64,000 nt of DNA from Pseudalkalibacillus sp. SCS-8 (GCF_040126055.1 NZ_CP143541.1:1612001-1676000); one strand, 5' to 3'; counted from the first letter of the stretch, positions 48,886-57,911 are shown. The notes: a model not told the origin generated them from the sequence alone. Program-made: numbers and translations.

Positions 48886-49959
48886 GTGAAAAAACGTTAT
48901 GGATTCATGCTTTCTATGGTTTTAGCAGCTGGAACTTTGCTTTCAGCTTGTGGTGGCAGTGACACGACTTCAGGGGATGGAGAAAAGAAGGACGACAAGT
49001 TTAAGGTCGCAATGGTAACGGATACAGGTGGAATTGATGACCAATCCTTTAACCAATCTGCTTGGGAAGGACTTAAAGAGTTTGGTAAGGAGAACGGTCT
49101 TGAAGAGAAGAAAGGTTACAACTACCTTCAATCAGACAACCAAAGTGAATACCGTCCGAACTTGAACAATGCGATTAGACAAGGATATGACCTGGTTTTC
49201 GGTATCGGATTCTTGATGACAGAGGATATCAAAAAAGTAGCTGAACAACAAAAAGATGGCCAATTCGCTCTTGTTGACAGTGTCGTCGAATTGGATAACG
49301 TTGCAAGTATCACGTTCAAAGAGCACCAAGGATCATTCCTTGTCGGGTTGGTAGCAGGTCTACAAACAAAGACGAATAAGATCGGATTCATCGGTGGCGT
49401 TGAAAGTGCACTTATCAAGAAATTTGAAAACGGTTTTAAAGCAGGAGTATTGACTGCAAATCCAAATGCTGAAATCTTCCCTCAATACGCAGGGGACTTC
49501 AATGATGCTGCAAAAGGAACAGCAATCGCTTCAACTCTTTATGGTAAAGGCGCAGACATCATCTACCACGCTGCTGGTGGTACTGGTGCAGGAGTCTTCA
49601 CAGAAGCAATCAACCGTAAGAAGAATGGCGAAGATGTTTGGGTAATCGGTGTAGACCGTGACCAGTTCGCTGAAGGAGTCTATGACAAAGCAAACAACAA
49701 GAGTGTCACTTTGACATCCATGGTCAAGCGTGTTGATACGGCTGTATTCCAAGTTTCTAAGCAAACGAAGGAAGGGAACTTCCCTGGTGGAGAAATCATC
49801 GAATTCGGTCTTGAAGAAGAGGGTGTAGGAATCGCTCCTACTAAAGACAACGTATCTGAAGATGCATTGAAGATGGTTGATGAATATAAAGAAAAGATCA
49901 TCGCTGGGGAAATCGAAGTACCTAAGACGGATGAAGAATTCACATCATTCGGTAAGTAA
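48886..49959 (+). CDS. BMP-family nucleoside ABC transporter substrate-binding lipoprotein
   Basis: This is an extracytoplasmic lipoprotein of the BMP/Med/PnrA family, which binds purine or other nucleosides. The signal peptide ends in a lipobox (LLSACGG, lipidated Cys at residue 22). The mature part shows the family KVAMVTDTGGIDDQSFNQS start, GGVESALIKKFENGFKAG and YHAAGGTGAGVF. An ATG at 48859 is in frame, but the GTG at 48886, seven bases after AAAGGGGG, gives a proper signal peptide and 357 aa. It is first of a four-gene transporter set equivalent to B. subtilis yufNOPQ (nupNOPQ), relocated here next to a regulator. Confidence 0.92.
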   Translation: MKKRYGFMLSMVLAAGTLLSACGGSDTTSGDGEKKDDKFKVAMVTDTGGIDDQSFNQSAWEGLKEFGKENGLEEKKGYNYLQSDNQSEYRPNLNNAIRQGYDLVFGIGFLMTEDIKKVAEQQKDGQFALVDSVVELDNVASITFKEHQGSFLVGLVAGLQTKTNKIGFIGGVESALIKKFENGFKAGVLTANPNAEIFPQYAGDFNDAAKGTAIASTLYGKGADIIYHAAGGTGAGVFTEAINRKKNGEDVWVIGVDRDQFAEGVYDKANNKSVTLTSMVKRVDTAVFQVSKQTKEGNFPGGEIIEFGLEEEGVGIAPTKDNVSEDALKMVDEYKEKIIAGEIEVPKTDEEFTSFGK

Positions 49960-49975
49960 ACCATATAAGCTCTAT

Positions 49976-50006
49976 ACAAAGGCTGGTAGGTACTACTGGC
50001 CTTTGT
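49976..50006 (+). promoter_or_regulatory. Intercistronic hairpin after the binding-protein gene
   Basis: ACAAAGGC-TGGTAG (49976-49989) pairs with CTACTG-GCCTTTGT (49993-50006) around GTA: a 14-bp stem with two G-U pairs, followed by TCATGTC, not a U-run. Such hairpins after a binding-protein gene typically stabilise its mRNA or reduce read-through to membrane components. The rest of the 216-base gap up to 50175 shows no gene. Confidence 0.6.
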
Positions 50007-50175
50007 TCATGTCAATTGACCATTCCTTCTTATTTGGAATTAGGGGGATCCCTGAATAGAGCAAGTGAAGGATTGCGTACACACGTAGGATTATCCTTTA
50101 TATGCTCCAGAGGAATTAATAGCGGATAGACATGAAAAGAGTTTGCTTGAAGGAACTACAGGTGTAGGAGTGATA

Positions 50176-51705
50176 CATTTGGAATACGTCATTGAAATGC
50201 GGGATATACGTAAAGAGTTTCCGGGCATCGTTGCCAACGATAACGTAACCTTGCAGGTACAAAAAGGGGAAATCCATGCACTATTAGGTGAAAATGGAGC
50301 AGGGAAATCCACGCTGATGAATGTTTTGTTCGGTTTGTACCAGCCAGAACGGGGAGAGATCAGAGTCCGTGGTGAAAAAGTGGAAATCACGGATCCAAAT
50401 ATAGCAAATGAATTAGGGATCGGCATGGTTCATCAGCATTTCATGTTGGTCGAAAATTTTACGGTTACAGAAAATATCATACTTGGTCAGGAACCGAAAC
50501 ACCGTGGACAAGTCGATATCAAGAAAGCGGCTAAAAAGGTTGAAGAAATCTCGAGACAGTACGGTCTTCGAGTGGACCCATATGCAAAGATCGAGGACAT
50601 ATCCGTCGGTATGCAACAACGAGTGGAAATTTTGAAAACGCTTTATCGTGGAGCGGAAATCTTAATTTTCGATGAGCCTACTGCGGTGCTGACTCCACAG
50701 GAAATCAAAGAATTGATTCAAATCATGAAACGATTGATCGCCGAAGGGAAATCGATCATTCTGATCACCCATAAGCTGAAAGAAATCATGGAGGTTTGCC
50801 ATCGGTGTACGGTCATCCGAAGAGGAAAAGGAATCGGGACCGTCAATGTCGCAGATACGAATCGTGATGAGTTAGCCTCGATGATGGTCGGGCGTGATGT
50901 ATCATTCACGACTGAAAAGGAACCGAGCACTCCTCAACAGGATGTACTGGTCATCAAGGATCTCGTCGTGAAAGATTCTCGAGGTGTAGAAGCTGTAAAA
51001 GGACTTGATTTGACTGTCCGAGCAGGAGAAATAATCGGAATTGCCGGTGTTGACGGGAACGGACAAACCGAACTGATTGAAGCGATAACGGGATTAAGGA
51101 AAGCCTCCAAGGGGAGTATCAACCTGAACGGGAAAGAAATCACCAATCAAAAACCGAGGAAGGTGACCGAAGCAGGGGTCGGTCATATACCACAGGACCG
51201 TCATAAGCACGGGCTCGTCCTCGATTTTTCGATCGGTGAAAATATCGTGCTTCAAACGTATTATCAAGAGCCGTTCTCAAAATATAAACAACTTAAGGCC
51301 AATCAGATCTTCAAAAAAGCGAAGGAATTGATCGATCAATTTGACGTCCGAACACCGAGTGTTCATACAGAGGCCAGAGCACTCTCTGGTGGGAATCAGC
51401 AAAAAGCGATCATCGCAAGAGAAGTGGATCGTAGTCCTGACCTCCTGATCGCGGCACAGCCCACGCGTGGACTTGATGTCGGTGCAATTGAATTCATCCA
51501 CTCGAAGCTTATTCAAGAACGCGATGCAAATAAAGCGGTCCTGCTCCTTTCCTTCGAACTTGAAGAGGTTATGAATGTCAGTGATCGGATCGCGGTCATC
51601 TATGAAGGAAAAATAGTCGCAATCGTCGATCCAAAACAAGTGTCTGAACAAGAACTAGGATTGATGATGGCAGGTTCAAAACAATCCACGAAGGAGGACG
51701 TCTAG
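50176..51705 (+). CDS. Nucleoside ABC transporter ATPase (YufO/NupO-like)
   Basis: This is a tandem ATPase with two nucleotide-binding domains, as in sugar/nucleoside importers. NBD1 has Walker A GENGAGKS (residues 38-45), VGMQQRVEILKTL as the signature region and FDEPTAVL. NBD2 has the degenerate GVDGNGQTEL, ALSGGNQQKAIIARE and AAQPTRGLD. The 509-aa length assumes the TTG start at 50176, five bases after GGAGTGA; the frame is open to 50143. Degenerate second-site motifs are normal in this family. It is followed directly by the two permease genes. Confidence 0.94.
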   Translation, partial: HLEYVIEMRDIRKEFPGIVANDNVTLQVQKGEIHALLGENGAGKSTLMNVLFGLYQPERGEIRVRGEKVEITDPNIANELGIGMVHQHFMLVENFTVTENIILGQEPKHRGQVDIKKAAKKVEEISRQYGLRVDPYAKIEDISVGMQQRVEILKTLYRGAEILIFDEPTAVLTPQEIKELIQIMKRLIAEGKSIILITHKLKEIMEVCHRCTVIRRGKGIGTVNVADTNRDELASMMVGRDVSFTTEKEPSTPQQDVLVIKDLVVKDSRGVEAVKGLDLTVRAGEIIGIAGVDGNGQTELIEAITGLRKASKGSINLNGKEITNQKPRKVTEAGVGHIPQDRHKHGLVLDFSIGENIVLQTYYQEPFSKYKQLKANQIFKKAKELIDQFDVRTPSVHTEARALSGGNQQKAIIAREVDRSPDLLIAAQPTRGLDVGAIEFIHSKLIQERDANKAVLLLSFELEEVMNVSDRIAVIYEGKIVAIVDPKQVSEQELGLMMAGSKQSTKEDV

Positions 51706-52761
51706 GTGAAACTGCAACAAGTTCTATTCAAAATAAGTGTACCTGTAATCGCAGTCGCACTTGGTCTCCTTGTCGGTGGAATCATCATGTTGACGAGTGG
51801 ATATAATCCGCTCCTCGCTTATCAAGCGTTATTCAGTGTGTTAGTGACGGAACCCTATTTTATCGGTGAAACGATCCGTCAGATGACACCATTGATTTTA
51901 TCAGGGTTAGCCGTTGCATTCGCATTTCGAACAGGATTGTTCAATATCGGTGTTGAAGGGCAGCTTCTTGTCGGTTGGCTTGCATCAGTCTATGTTGGAA
52001 TCGCCGTAGAGGGCGTATCGGCATTCATCCATATTCCACTTGCGATATTAGCAGGAGCTCTCGCTGGAGCCCTTTGGGGTCTAGTCCCAGGATATCTGAA
52101 AGCTCGGTTTAAAGTTCATGAAGTTATCACGACGATCATGATGAACTATATTGCGCTACATGTTACGAACTCGATTATCCGGACATTCTTGTTGGCTCCA
52201 GGAGAGCGTACGGGAGAAATCCAGCCATCCGCTTCTTTATCTTCGATGTTTTTGCAGGAGATGACGGACTTCTCTAGGTTGCATTATGGAATTATCGTTG
52301 CCATTCTTGGGGCACTGCTCATGTGGTATTTATTATGGAAGACGACAACGGGATATGAATTACGGGCCGTTGGATTCAACCAAAATGCTTCCAATTATGC
52401 AGGAATTAACGTACCGAAGAACATCATCCTCTCCATGTGCATTTCAGGTGCATTCGCCGGTGTAGCAGGAGCGATGGAAGGTCTCGGCACATACCAGTAC
52501 ATGACAATTAATGCAGCCTTCACAGGGGTAGGATTCGATGGGATTGCCGTCGCCTTGCTTGGTGCGAACAGTGCAATCGGCATCATTCTTGCTGCCGGAT
52601 TGTTCGGCGGTCTAAAAATCGGTGCTCTCAATATGCAGGCAGTCGCTCAAGTTCCGCCTGAATTGATTACGATCGTCATTGCACTGATTATTTTCTTCGT
52701 TGCATCCAGCTATCTTGTTCACTGGCTACGAAATCGCATTAACAAAAGGGGGAAAATCTAG
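51706..52761 (+). CDS. Nucleoside ABC transporter permease 1 (YufP/NupP-like)
   Basis: This inner-membrane permease of the BPD_transp_2 family (351 aa) has about nine hydrophobic helices. The family segment GLFNIGVEGQLLVG near residue 80 and the loop LKARFKVHEVITTIMMNYIA are clear. It starts with GTG directly after the ATPase stop (AAGGAGGACGTCTAGGTG). It pairs with the next gene to form the heterodimeric channel. Confidence 0.93.
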   Translation: MKLQQVLFKISVPVIAVALGLLVGGIIMLTSGYNPLLAYQALFSVLVTEPYFIGETIRQMTPLILSGLAVAFAFRTGLFNIGVEGQLLVGWLASVYVGIAVEGVSAFIHIPLAILAGALAGALWGLVPGYLKARFKVHEVITTIMMNYIALHVTNSIIRTFLLAPGERTGEIQPSASLSSMFLQEMTDFSRLHYGIIVAILGALLMWYLLWKTTTGYELRAVGFNQNASNYAGINVPKNIILSMCISGAFAGVAGAMEGLGTYQYMTINAAFTGVGFDGIAVALLGANSAIGIILAAGLFGGLKIGALNMQAVAQVPPELITIVIALIIFFVASSYLVHWLRNRINKRGKI

Positions 52762-53724
52762 ATGGATATCATGCAGATTCTAGGCATCATCATACCAACT
52801 GCCATCTTTGCAGCCACCCCTCTTATTTTAACTGCGCTCGGTGGAGTGTTCAGTGAACGATCTGGTGTCGTCAACATCGGATTAGAAGGCTTGATGATGA
52901 TGGGAGCCTTTGTCGGTGCAGTCTTCACCTTTTATGGAGAAACATGGGGATTCGGAAGCTTATCACCGTGGTTTTCATTTCTTGTCGCGATCATCATCGG
53001 CGGAGTGTTCGCACTTTTACATGCCGTAGCGAGCATTACGTTCAAGGCGGATCAGGTCGTCAGCGGTGTTGCGTTGAACTTCCTTGCAGCAGGCTTGACA
53101 ATCTTCCTCGTGAAGAAAATCTTTGATGCCGGTCAAACACCGTACTTGAATGAACGGATTTTCAAATCGGATGTTCCGGTATTATCCGACATTCCGATCA
53201 TCGGTCCGTTGTTGTTCGGAAGTGCCTATGTGACGTCATATGTTGCAATTGCTTTGGCGATTGTCGTATGGTTCATCATCTATAAAACACCGTTTGGACT
53301 TCGCCTCCGTGCTGTCGGGGAACATCCAATGGCAGCGGATACGATGGGGATCAACGTTACGAAGATGCGCTATGTAGCTGTTATGTTGAGTGGAGCTTTT
53401 GCTGGATTAGGAGGCGCAGTCTATGCGACATCCATTAGCGGAAACTTCACACATTCAACGATTGCAGGTCAAGGCTTTATGGCCCTTGCTGCTATGATTT
53501 TCGGGAAATGGCACCCACTTGGAGCATTAGGAGCGGCATTGTTCTTCGGATTAGCGCAATCGCTAAGTATCACGGGGCAACAAATACCGGTGCTTCAAGA
53601 CATTCCATATGTATTCTTGCTGATTTCACCTTATGTTCTGACCATCCTTGCTTTGGCAGGATTTGTAGGTCGGGCAGATGCACCGAAGGCAATCGGTAAG
53701 CCTTACGAAAAAGGAAAACGATGA
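52762..53724 (+). CDS. Nucleoside ABC transporter permease 2 (YufQ/NupQ-like)
   Basis: This is the second permease of the BMP-type transporter (320 aa, about eight to nine membrane helices). Visible motifs are GVVNIGLEGLMMMGAF and FKADQVVSGVALNFLA, typical of the family. Its ATG abuts the stop of permease 1. The transport operon ends in a terminator at 53733. The substrate is likely a nucleoside such as guanosine, by analogy to B. subtilis NupNOPQ; this is not shown by the sequence. Confidence 0.93.
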   Translation: MDIMQILGIIIPTAIFAATPLILTALGGVFSERSGVVNIGLEGLMMMGAFVGAVFTFYGETWGFGSLSPWFSFLVAIIIGGVFALLHAVASITFKADQVVSGVALNFLAAGLTIFLVKKIFDAGQTPYLNERIFKSDVPVLSDIPIIGPLLFGSAYVTSYVAIALAIVVWFIIYKTPFGLRLRAVGEHPMAADTMGINVTKMRYVAVMLSGAFAGLGGAVYATSISGNFTHSTIAGQGFMALAAMIFGKWHPLGALGAALFFGLAQSLSITGQQIPVLQDIPYVFLLISPYVLTILALAGFVGRADAPKAIGKPYEKGKR

Positions 53725-53732
53725 TTGATAGA

Positions 53733-53764
53733 GAACTTCTCTTTATGAGGAGTTCTTTTTTTCT
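53733..53764 (+). terminator. Terminator after the nucleoside transporter operon
   Basis: GAACTTCTC (53733-53741) pairs with GAGGAGTTC (53747-53755, one G-U), followed by a run of Ts. Confidence 0.88.
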
Positions 53765-53782
53765 TTTCGCCTTTTTATAAAA

Positions 53783-54015
53783 GGCTCTTTTCGGACGAAA
53801 TCTAGAAGCGGTGACACAGAGGCAAGTTTGATTTCAACTACAGACAGTCGCTTTCCGCGAGCAACGCTTCAGCTTTCTCGGAATTAAAACCGCTTCCTGC
53901 GGGATCTTCAAGCACGAGCCTGCGGAAAGCGTAGTGTATTTCCGAAGCGGTAGAATATCTCGCAGTTTAAACCAATTGCCAGAGTTAAAGAGCAACAACG
54001 TCTGCGAAAAGAGCC
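53783..54015. repeat. 233-bp repeat element with perfect 11-bp terminal inverted repeats
   Basis: The element is bounded by GGCTCTTTTCG (53783-53793) and CGAAAAGAGCC (54005-54015), with similarity continuing one step inward (GACG / CAGACG). The core CGCTTTCCGCG, CAACGCTTCAGC is the reverse complement of the core in the copy at 35555 (GCTGAAGCGTTG, CGCGGAAAGCG). CTGCGGAAAGCG and TCCGAAGCGG add internal inverted symmetry. It carries no ORF and occupies most of the 444-base gap before ymfF. Confidence 0.75.
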
Positions 54016-54168
54016 CTTAAAAATGACTGCTTCTTACGTTGAAATGAAGAAACAAAAATCGAGCTTGACCGATGTATGCTGCTTTCTTTTTCGGAGTATA
54101 TATGAATGTGTTCATGTTTCCCGTTCCAATCGGGTAAGCTATTAAAAAAAGAAGGAGAGGTCCAGACT

Positions 54169-55449
54169 ATGCCCAAAACGACAGATCCTCGGGTAATACC
54201 GTTAAATGGCTATACGTTACATCTCATAGAAACGGATAAATATAAAACAACGACATTTTCCATTCAAATCAAGCGGAAGATTGAAGAAGAAAATGTGACA
54301 AAACGTGCGTTATTATCACAGGTTTTGAAATCAGGTACGAAGTCGTATCCCTCCTCGGTACATATACACAGATTGTTGGAGGATATGTATGGAGCAGGCT
54401 TCGTCACATCTGTCGGGAAGAAAGGTCCATATCAAATCATCACGATACGGATGGATGTTTCCAATGAAAAGTTCTTACTTGATCAAACACCACTCTTGGA
54501 TCAATCCCTTTCTTTTCTTGCTGAAGTTCTTCAAAACCCGCTGAATGACGGGACACGTTTTGATGAGAAGAACGTAAGGAAAGAAAAGAGAGTACTGAAA
54601 CAGAAGATTCAATCCATTTATGATGATAAGATGAGATATGCGAATAAGCGGTTGATTGAAGAGATGTTCAAAGGTGAAAGATTTGCAATTCACGCATATG
54701 GACAAGAAGAGGAAGTTGATACGATCACAGCTGAAGATCTATATACCTATTACCAGGATGTCATCAAGAACGATGAAATTGATTTTTACATTGTTGGAGA
54801 CATCAATGGCGATGAAATGTTGAAGTCTGTCGAGTCGAAATTCAATTTAGGGGATCGATCGCATGATAATCAGCCCGATGCTGAAGCTCCTGTAAGGAAA
54901 GAAAAAGAAAACATTATTTTTGATGAACAGGATGTCAAGCAAGGAAAACTTCACATGGGGTACCGTACTTCCATTACGTATGCCGACCCGAAATACTACG
55001 CCATGCAGGTGTTCAACGGCATTTTCGGAGGTTTCTCCCACTCGAAGCTTTTCATCAATGTTCGTGAAAAGGCAAGTCTTGCTTATTATGCAGTTTCAAG
55101 GATGGAAAGTCATATCGGTGCGATTTTTGTCATGTCAGGTATAGAATTCAAAAATTATGAAAAGGCCGTTACAATCATCCGGGAACAAATGGATAAGATG
55201 AAATCGGGAGACATAACAACCGGGGAGCTTGAACAGACGAAGGAAATGCTCCGAAATCAGATCCTTGAATCGGTTGATAATCCGAATAGTTGGGTTGATC
55301 TTCTCTACCATTCCAAGCTCAGCGGTGTTGAACGGACAATTGAGGAATGGATCGAAGGCATCATGGCTGTCACGATGGATGACATCATCGAGGTTGCCGG
55401 TACTGTAACATTGGATACGATCTATTTCCTGAAAGGGGAGGGTCAGTGA
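54169..55449 (+). CDS. ymfF: M16 peptidase-like protein YmfF, catalytic motif absent
   Basis: This is a pitrilysin-family protein (426 aa) of the YmfF type. The region that should carry HxxEH instead reads KRALLSQVLKSGTKSYPS, so no zinc site is present. The C-terminal half is well conserved (GKLHMGYRTSITYADPKYY, NGIFGGFSHSKLFINVREK). It is followed immediately by ymfH, which keeps the zinc motif; a heterodimer of an inactive and an active half, as in MPP-type enzymes, is the natural inference. An in-frame ATG at 54106 is rejected because the SD GAAGGAGAGG (54151-54160) precedes 54169. Confidence 0.9.
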   Translation: MPKTTDPRVIPLNGYTLHLIETDKYKTTTFSIQIKRKIEEENVTKRALLSQVLKSGTKSYPSSVHIHRLLEDMYGAGFVTSVGKKGPYQIITIRMDVSNEKFLLDQTPLLDQSLSFLAEVLQNPLNDGTRFDEKNVRKEKRVLKQKIQSIYDDKMRYANKRLIEEMFKGERFAIHAYGQEEEVDTITAEDLYTYYQDVIKNDEIDFYIVGDINGDEMLKSVESKFNLGDRSHDNQPDAEAPVRKEKENIIFDEQDVKQGKLHMGYRTSITYADPKYYAMQVFNGIFGGFSHSKLFINVREKASLAYYAVSRMESHIGAIFVMSGIEFKNYEKAVTIIREQMDKMKSGDITTGELEQTKEMLRNQILESVDNPNSWVDLLYHSKLSGVERTIEEWIEGIMAVTMDDIIEVAGTVTLDTIYFLKGEGQ

Positions 55450-55451
55450 TC

Positions 55452-56741
55452 ATGGAACAAGTCCATTTTGATCTATTAAAAGAAACGCTCTATTCAGAGA
55501 CACTAGACAATGGCCTGCAGGTATATATCCTGCCGAAACAAGGGTTCAACAAGACCTATGCTACGTTTACGACCAAATATGGATCCATTCATAATCATTT
55601 TACACCGCTAGGAGCGGACGAACCGATAAAAGTTCCAGATGGTATCGCTCATTTCCTTGAGCACAAATTGTTTGAAAAAGAAGATGGAGATGTGTTCCAG
55701 GATTTCAGCAAACAAGGAGCATCCGCCAATGCGTTCACATCCTTCACTCGAACAGCCTATCTGTTCTCAAGTACATCCAATGTCGAAAAGAATTTGCAGA
55801 CGTTGATCGATTTTGTGCAGGAGCCTTATTTCACGGAAGAAACAGTGGAAAAAGAGAAAGGGATCATCGAGCAAGAAATTGAGATGTATGATGATAATGC
55901 AGATTGGCGTGTTTATTTCGGCACGATCGAGAACATGTTCCACCATCATCCAGTCAAAATCGACATTGCTGGAACGGCGAAGTCGATTGCAAAGATCACA
56001 AAGGATGATCTCTATACGTGTTATGAAACCTTCTACCACCCGAGTAATATGCTGTTGTTCATAGTTGGTAATGTAGAGCCTGAAGAGATTATGACCTTCG
56101 TGCGCGAAAATCAGGCGCAAAAGGAATTTGCTCCACCTGAGAAAATTGAACGATTTTTTGAGGATGAGCCCCAGGAGGCAGCGAAGAAGAAGTCGGTCAT
56201 CAAAATGACTGTTCAGACACCGAAATGCATGATTGGATTCAAGCAAGCCAATACCGGAAGATTCGGTGATGAACGTTTGAAGTACGAACTCGGCATGAAT
56301 CTGCTTTTGGATTATCTATTCGGTCAGAGCTCTGACAACTATGAGGAGCTTTATAGTGAAGGATTAATCGATCAGTCTTTCTCATTCGACTATACCGAGG
56401 AAGATGATTTCGGATTCTCCTTGATCGGCGGGGATACGAGTGACCCTGACCGTTTGACGCAACGAATCATGGAAATGATTGAAGCCGTCAAGTCGAAAGG
56501 AATCGACGGTGCAACGATCGATCGATTGAAAAAGAAAAAAATCGGCAGCTTCTTACGTTCGATGAATTCCCCTGAATACATCGCGAATCAATTCACACGT
56601 TTCCAGTTCGGGGAAATGAACCTTTTTAAAGTAGGAGAAATGTACGATCAGATATCGAAAGAAGATCTTGAGACGATCCTGAAGGACCATTTTACAGAGA
56701 AATCGTCTACAAGTTGCCAGATAAGACCGAAAAGTGTATAG
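55452..56741 (+). CDS. ymfH: M16 zinc peptidase YmfH
   Basis: This is the active-type M16 peptidase partner (429 aa). The zinc motif HFLEH lies in GIAHFLEHKLFEKEDGDVF, and the distal Glu in EKGIIEQEIEMYDDN. SANAFTSFTRTAYLFSSTS is highly conserved in the YmfH family. A GTG at 55446 overlaps the ymfF stop and could also start translation; the ATG at 55452, ten bases after GGGGAGG, is preferred. In B. subtilis ymfF/ymfH are linked to competence- and processing-related roles only weakly; the substrate is unknown. Confidence 0.92.
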   Translation: MEQVHFDLLKETLYSETLDNGLQVYILPKQGFNKTYATFTTKYGSIHNHFTPLGADEPIKVPDGIAHFLEHKLFEKEDGDVFQDFSKQGASANAFTSFTRTAYLFSSTSNVEKNLQTLIDFVQEPYFTEETVEKEKGIIEQEIEMYDDNADWRVYFGTIENMFHHHPVKIDIAGTAKSIAKITKDDLYTCYETFYHPSNMLLFIVGNVEPEEIMTFVRENQAQKEFAPPEKIERFFEDEPQEAAKKKSVIKMTVQTPKCMIGFKQANTGRFGDERLKYELGMNLLLDYLFGQSSDNYEELYSEGLIDQSFSFDYTEEDDFGFSLIGGDTSDPDRLTQRIMEMIEAVKSKGIDGATIDRLKKKKIGSFLRSMNSPEYIANQFTRFQFGEMNLFKVGEMYDQISKEDLETILKDHFTEKSSTSCQIRPKSV

Positions 56742-56761
56742 TATCTCTTCTTGGAAAGAAA

Positions 56762-56789
56762 GGAGACTGGCGATATAGAGTCAGTCTCT
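56762..56789 (+). terminator. Hairpin between ymfH and ymfI lacking a U-tract
   Basis: GGAGACTG (56762-56769) pairs with CAGTCTCT (56782-56789); CCGTCATTT follows. It is probably a processing or pausing structure rather than a strong terminator. Confidence 0.35.
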
Positions 56790-56828
56790 CCGTCATTTAG
56801 ATTCTGATTAGTGGGAGGAGTTGACAAG

Positions 56829-57554
56829 ATGGGGAAGACGTATGCCTTGATTACAGGAGCAAGTGGGGAAATTGGACAAGCCATTGCAAGGGAATTGGCT
56901 TTACAGGGTCATCATTTATATTTGCATTATTATCAGAACAAACAAGCTGTTGAGCAATTGCAATTCGAGTTATCCTCAGATGTCGAATGCAGATTGATCA
57001 AAGCAAATCTTGCCTCGCCAGAAGGACCTGGGCAACTCGTTGAACAGCTTGAACAAGCCATCGATGTCCTTGTCTATAATTGTGGAAGCTCCCATTCAGG
57101 ATTGATGACAGATGTTTCGGACAAGGAATTGGATAGTATGGTCCAGCTCCAGCTGAAGAGCCCGTTTCAGCTTTTGCAACGAATCCTGCCTTCAATGATT
57201 ACGAAGAAGCAAGGCTCGATTGTGATGATCACGTCCATCTGGGGGCAGACAGGTGCCTCGTGTGAGGTGCTGTATTCAATGGTTAAAGGCGGCATGAATA
57301 CGATGGTGAAGGCTCTGTCGAAAGAGATGGCACCAAGCGGTATTCGAGTCAACGCTGTAGCACCAGGAATCATCGCCACGAAGATGAACGAGCATTTAAC
57401 CGATGAGGAGCTGGAAGCAATCTCTGAGGATATACCACTCGGGCGTTTCGGTTTACCTGAAGAAGTCGCCGATGCTGTCGGATATCTCATCTCTCCGAAA
57501 TCATCCTATATTACTGGACATATCCTGCCTGTAAATGGTGCATGGTACTGTTGA
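56829..57554 (+). CDS. ymfI: Short-chain dehydrogenase/reductase YmfI
   Basis: This is an SDR-family NAD(P)-dependent oxidoreductase (241 aa), often annotated as a 3-oxoacyl-ACP reductase homologue, though FabG proper is encoded elsewhere in Bacilli. It shows the Rossmann GASGEIGQAIA motif, NCGSS, the catalytic Ser in MITSIWG, and YSMVKGG with Tyr and Lys. The frame is open to a GTG at 56811, which lies at the SD GGAGGAG; the ATG at 56829 is chosen. The substrate cannot be assigned. Confidence 0.9.
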   Translation: MGKTYALITGASGEIGQAIARELALQGHHLYLHYYQNKQAVEQLQFELSSDVECRLIKANLASPEGPGQLVEQLEQAIDVLVYNCGSSHSGLMTDVSDKELDSMVQLQLKSPFQLLQRILPSMITKKQGSIVMITSIWGQTGASCEVLYSMVKGGMNTMVKALSKEMAPSGIRVNAVAPGIIATKMNEHLTDEELEAISEDIPLGRFGLPEEVADAVGYLISPKSSYITGHILPVNGAWYC

Positions 57555-57639
57555 ACGGATAAAAAACAGGTGCATAATTTCTTCGAGCATGAGACATGAT
57601 AAGGCGTGAACGATTTTAAATTTCTAGGAGGGACTGCAC

Positions 57640-57900
57640 ATGTCTGTTCTTGATAACTGGGAAGAGTGGAAAGGTTTTCTCGGTAGCCGTTTACGTCATG
57701 CTGAAGAAAAAGGGATGAAGGGCGAAGCGATTACAGAAATCGCCACTGAAATCGGAGGCTACCTTGCTGAACAGGTTGAACCGAAGAATGCTGAAGAAAA
57801 GGTGCTTGCAGACCTTTGGAATGTTGCTTCTGAAGAAGAGCGTCACTCAATTGCAAGCATGATGGTCAAGCTCGTTCAAGATCGTAGAGACGAAGAATAA
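57640..57900 (+). CDS. ymfJ: YmfJ-like DUF3243 protein
   Basis: This small acidic helical protein of 86 aa belongs to the DUF3243 family, present in Bacilli between ymfI and ymfK. It shows conserved WEEWKGFLGSRLRHAEEKGM and EVEPKN-like AEQVEPKNAEEKVLADLW segments. No enzymatic motif is visible; function is unknown. The SD TAGGAGG precedes the ATG. It is closed by a perfect terminator. Confidence 0.87.
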   Translation: MSVLDNWEEWKGFLGSRLRHAEEKGMKGEAITEIATEIGGYLAEQVEPKNAEEKVLADLWNVASEEERHSIASMMVKLVQDRRDEE

Positions 57901-57911
57901 TAAGGAAAAAT

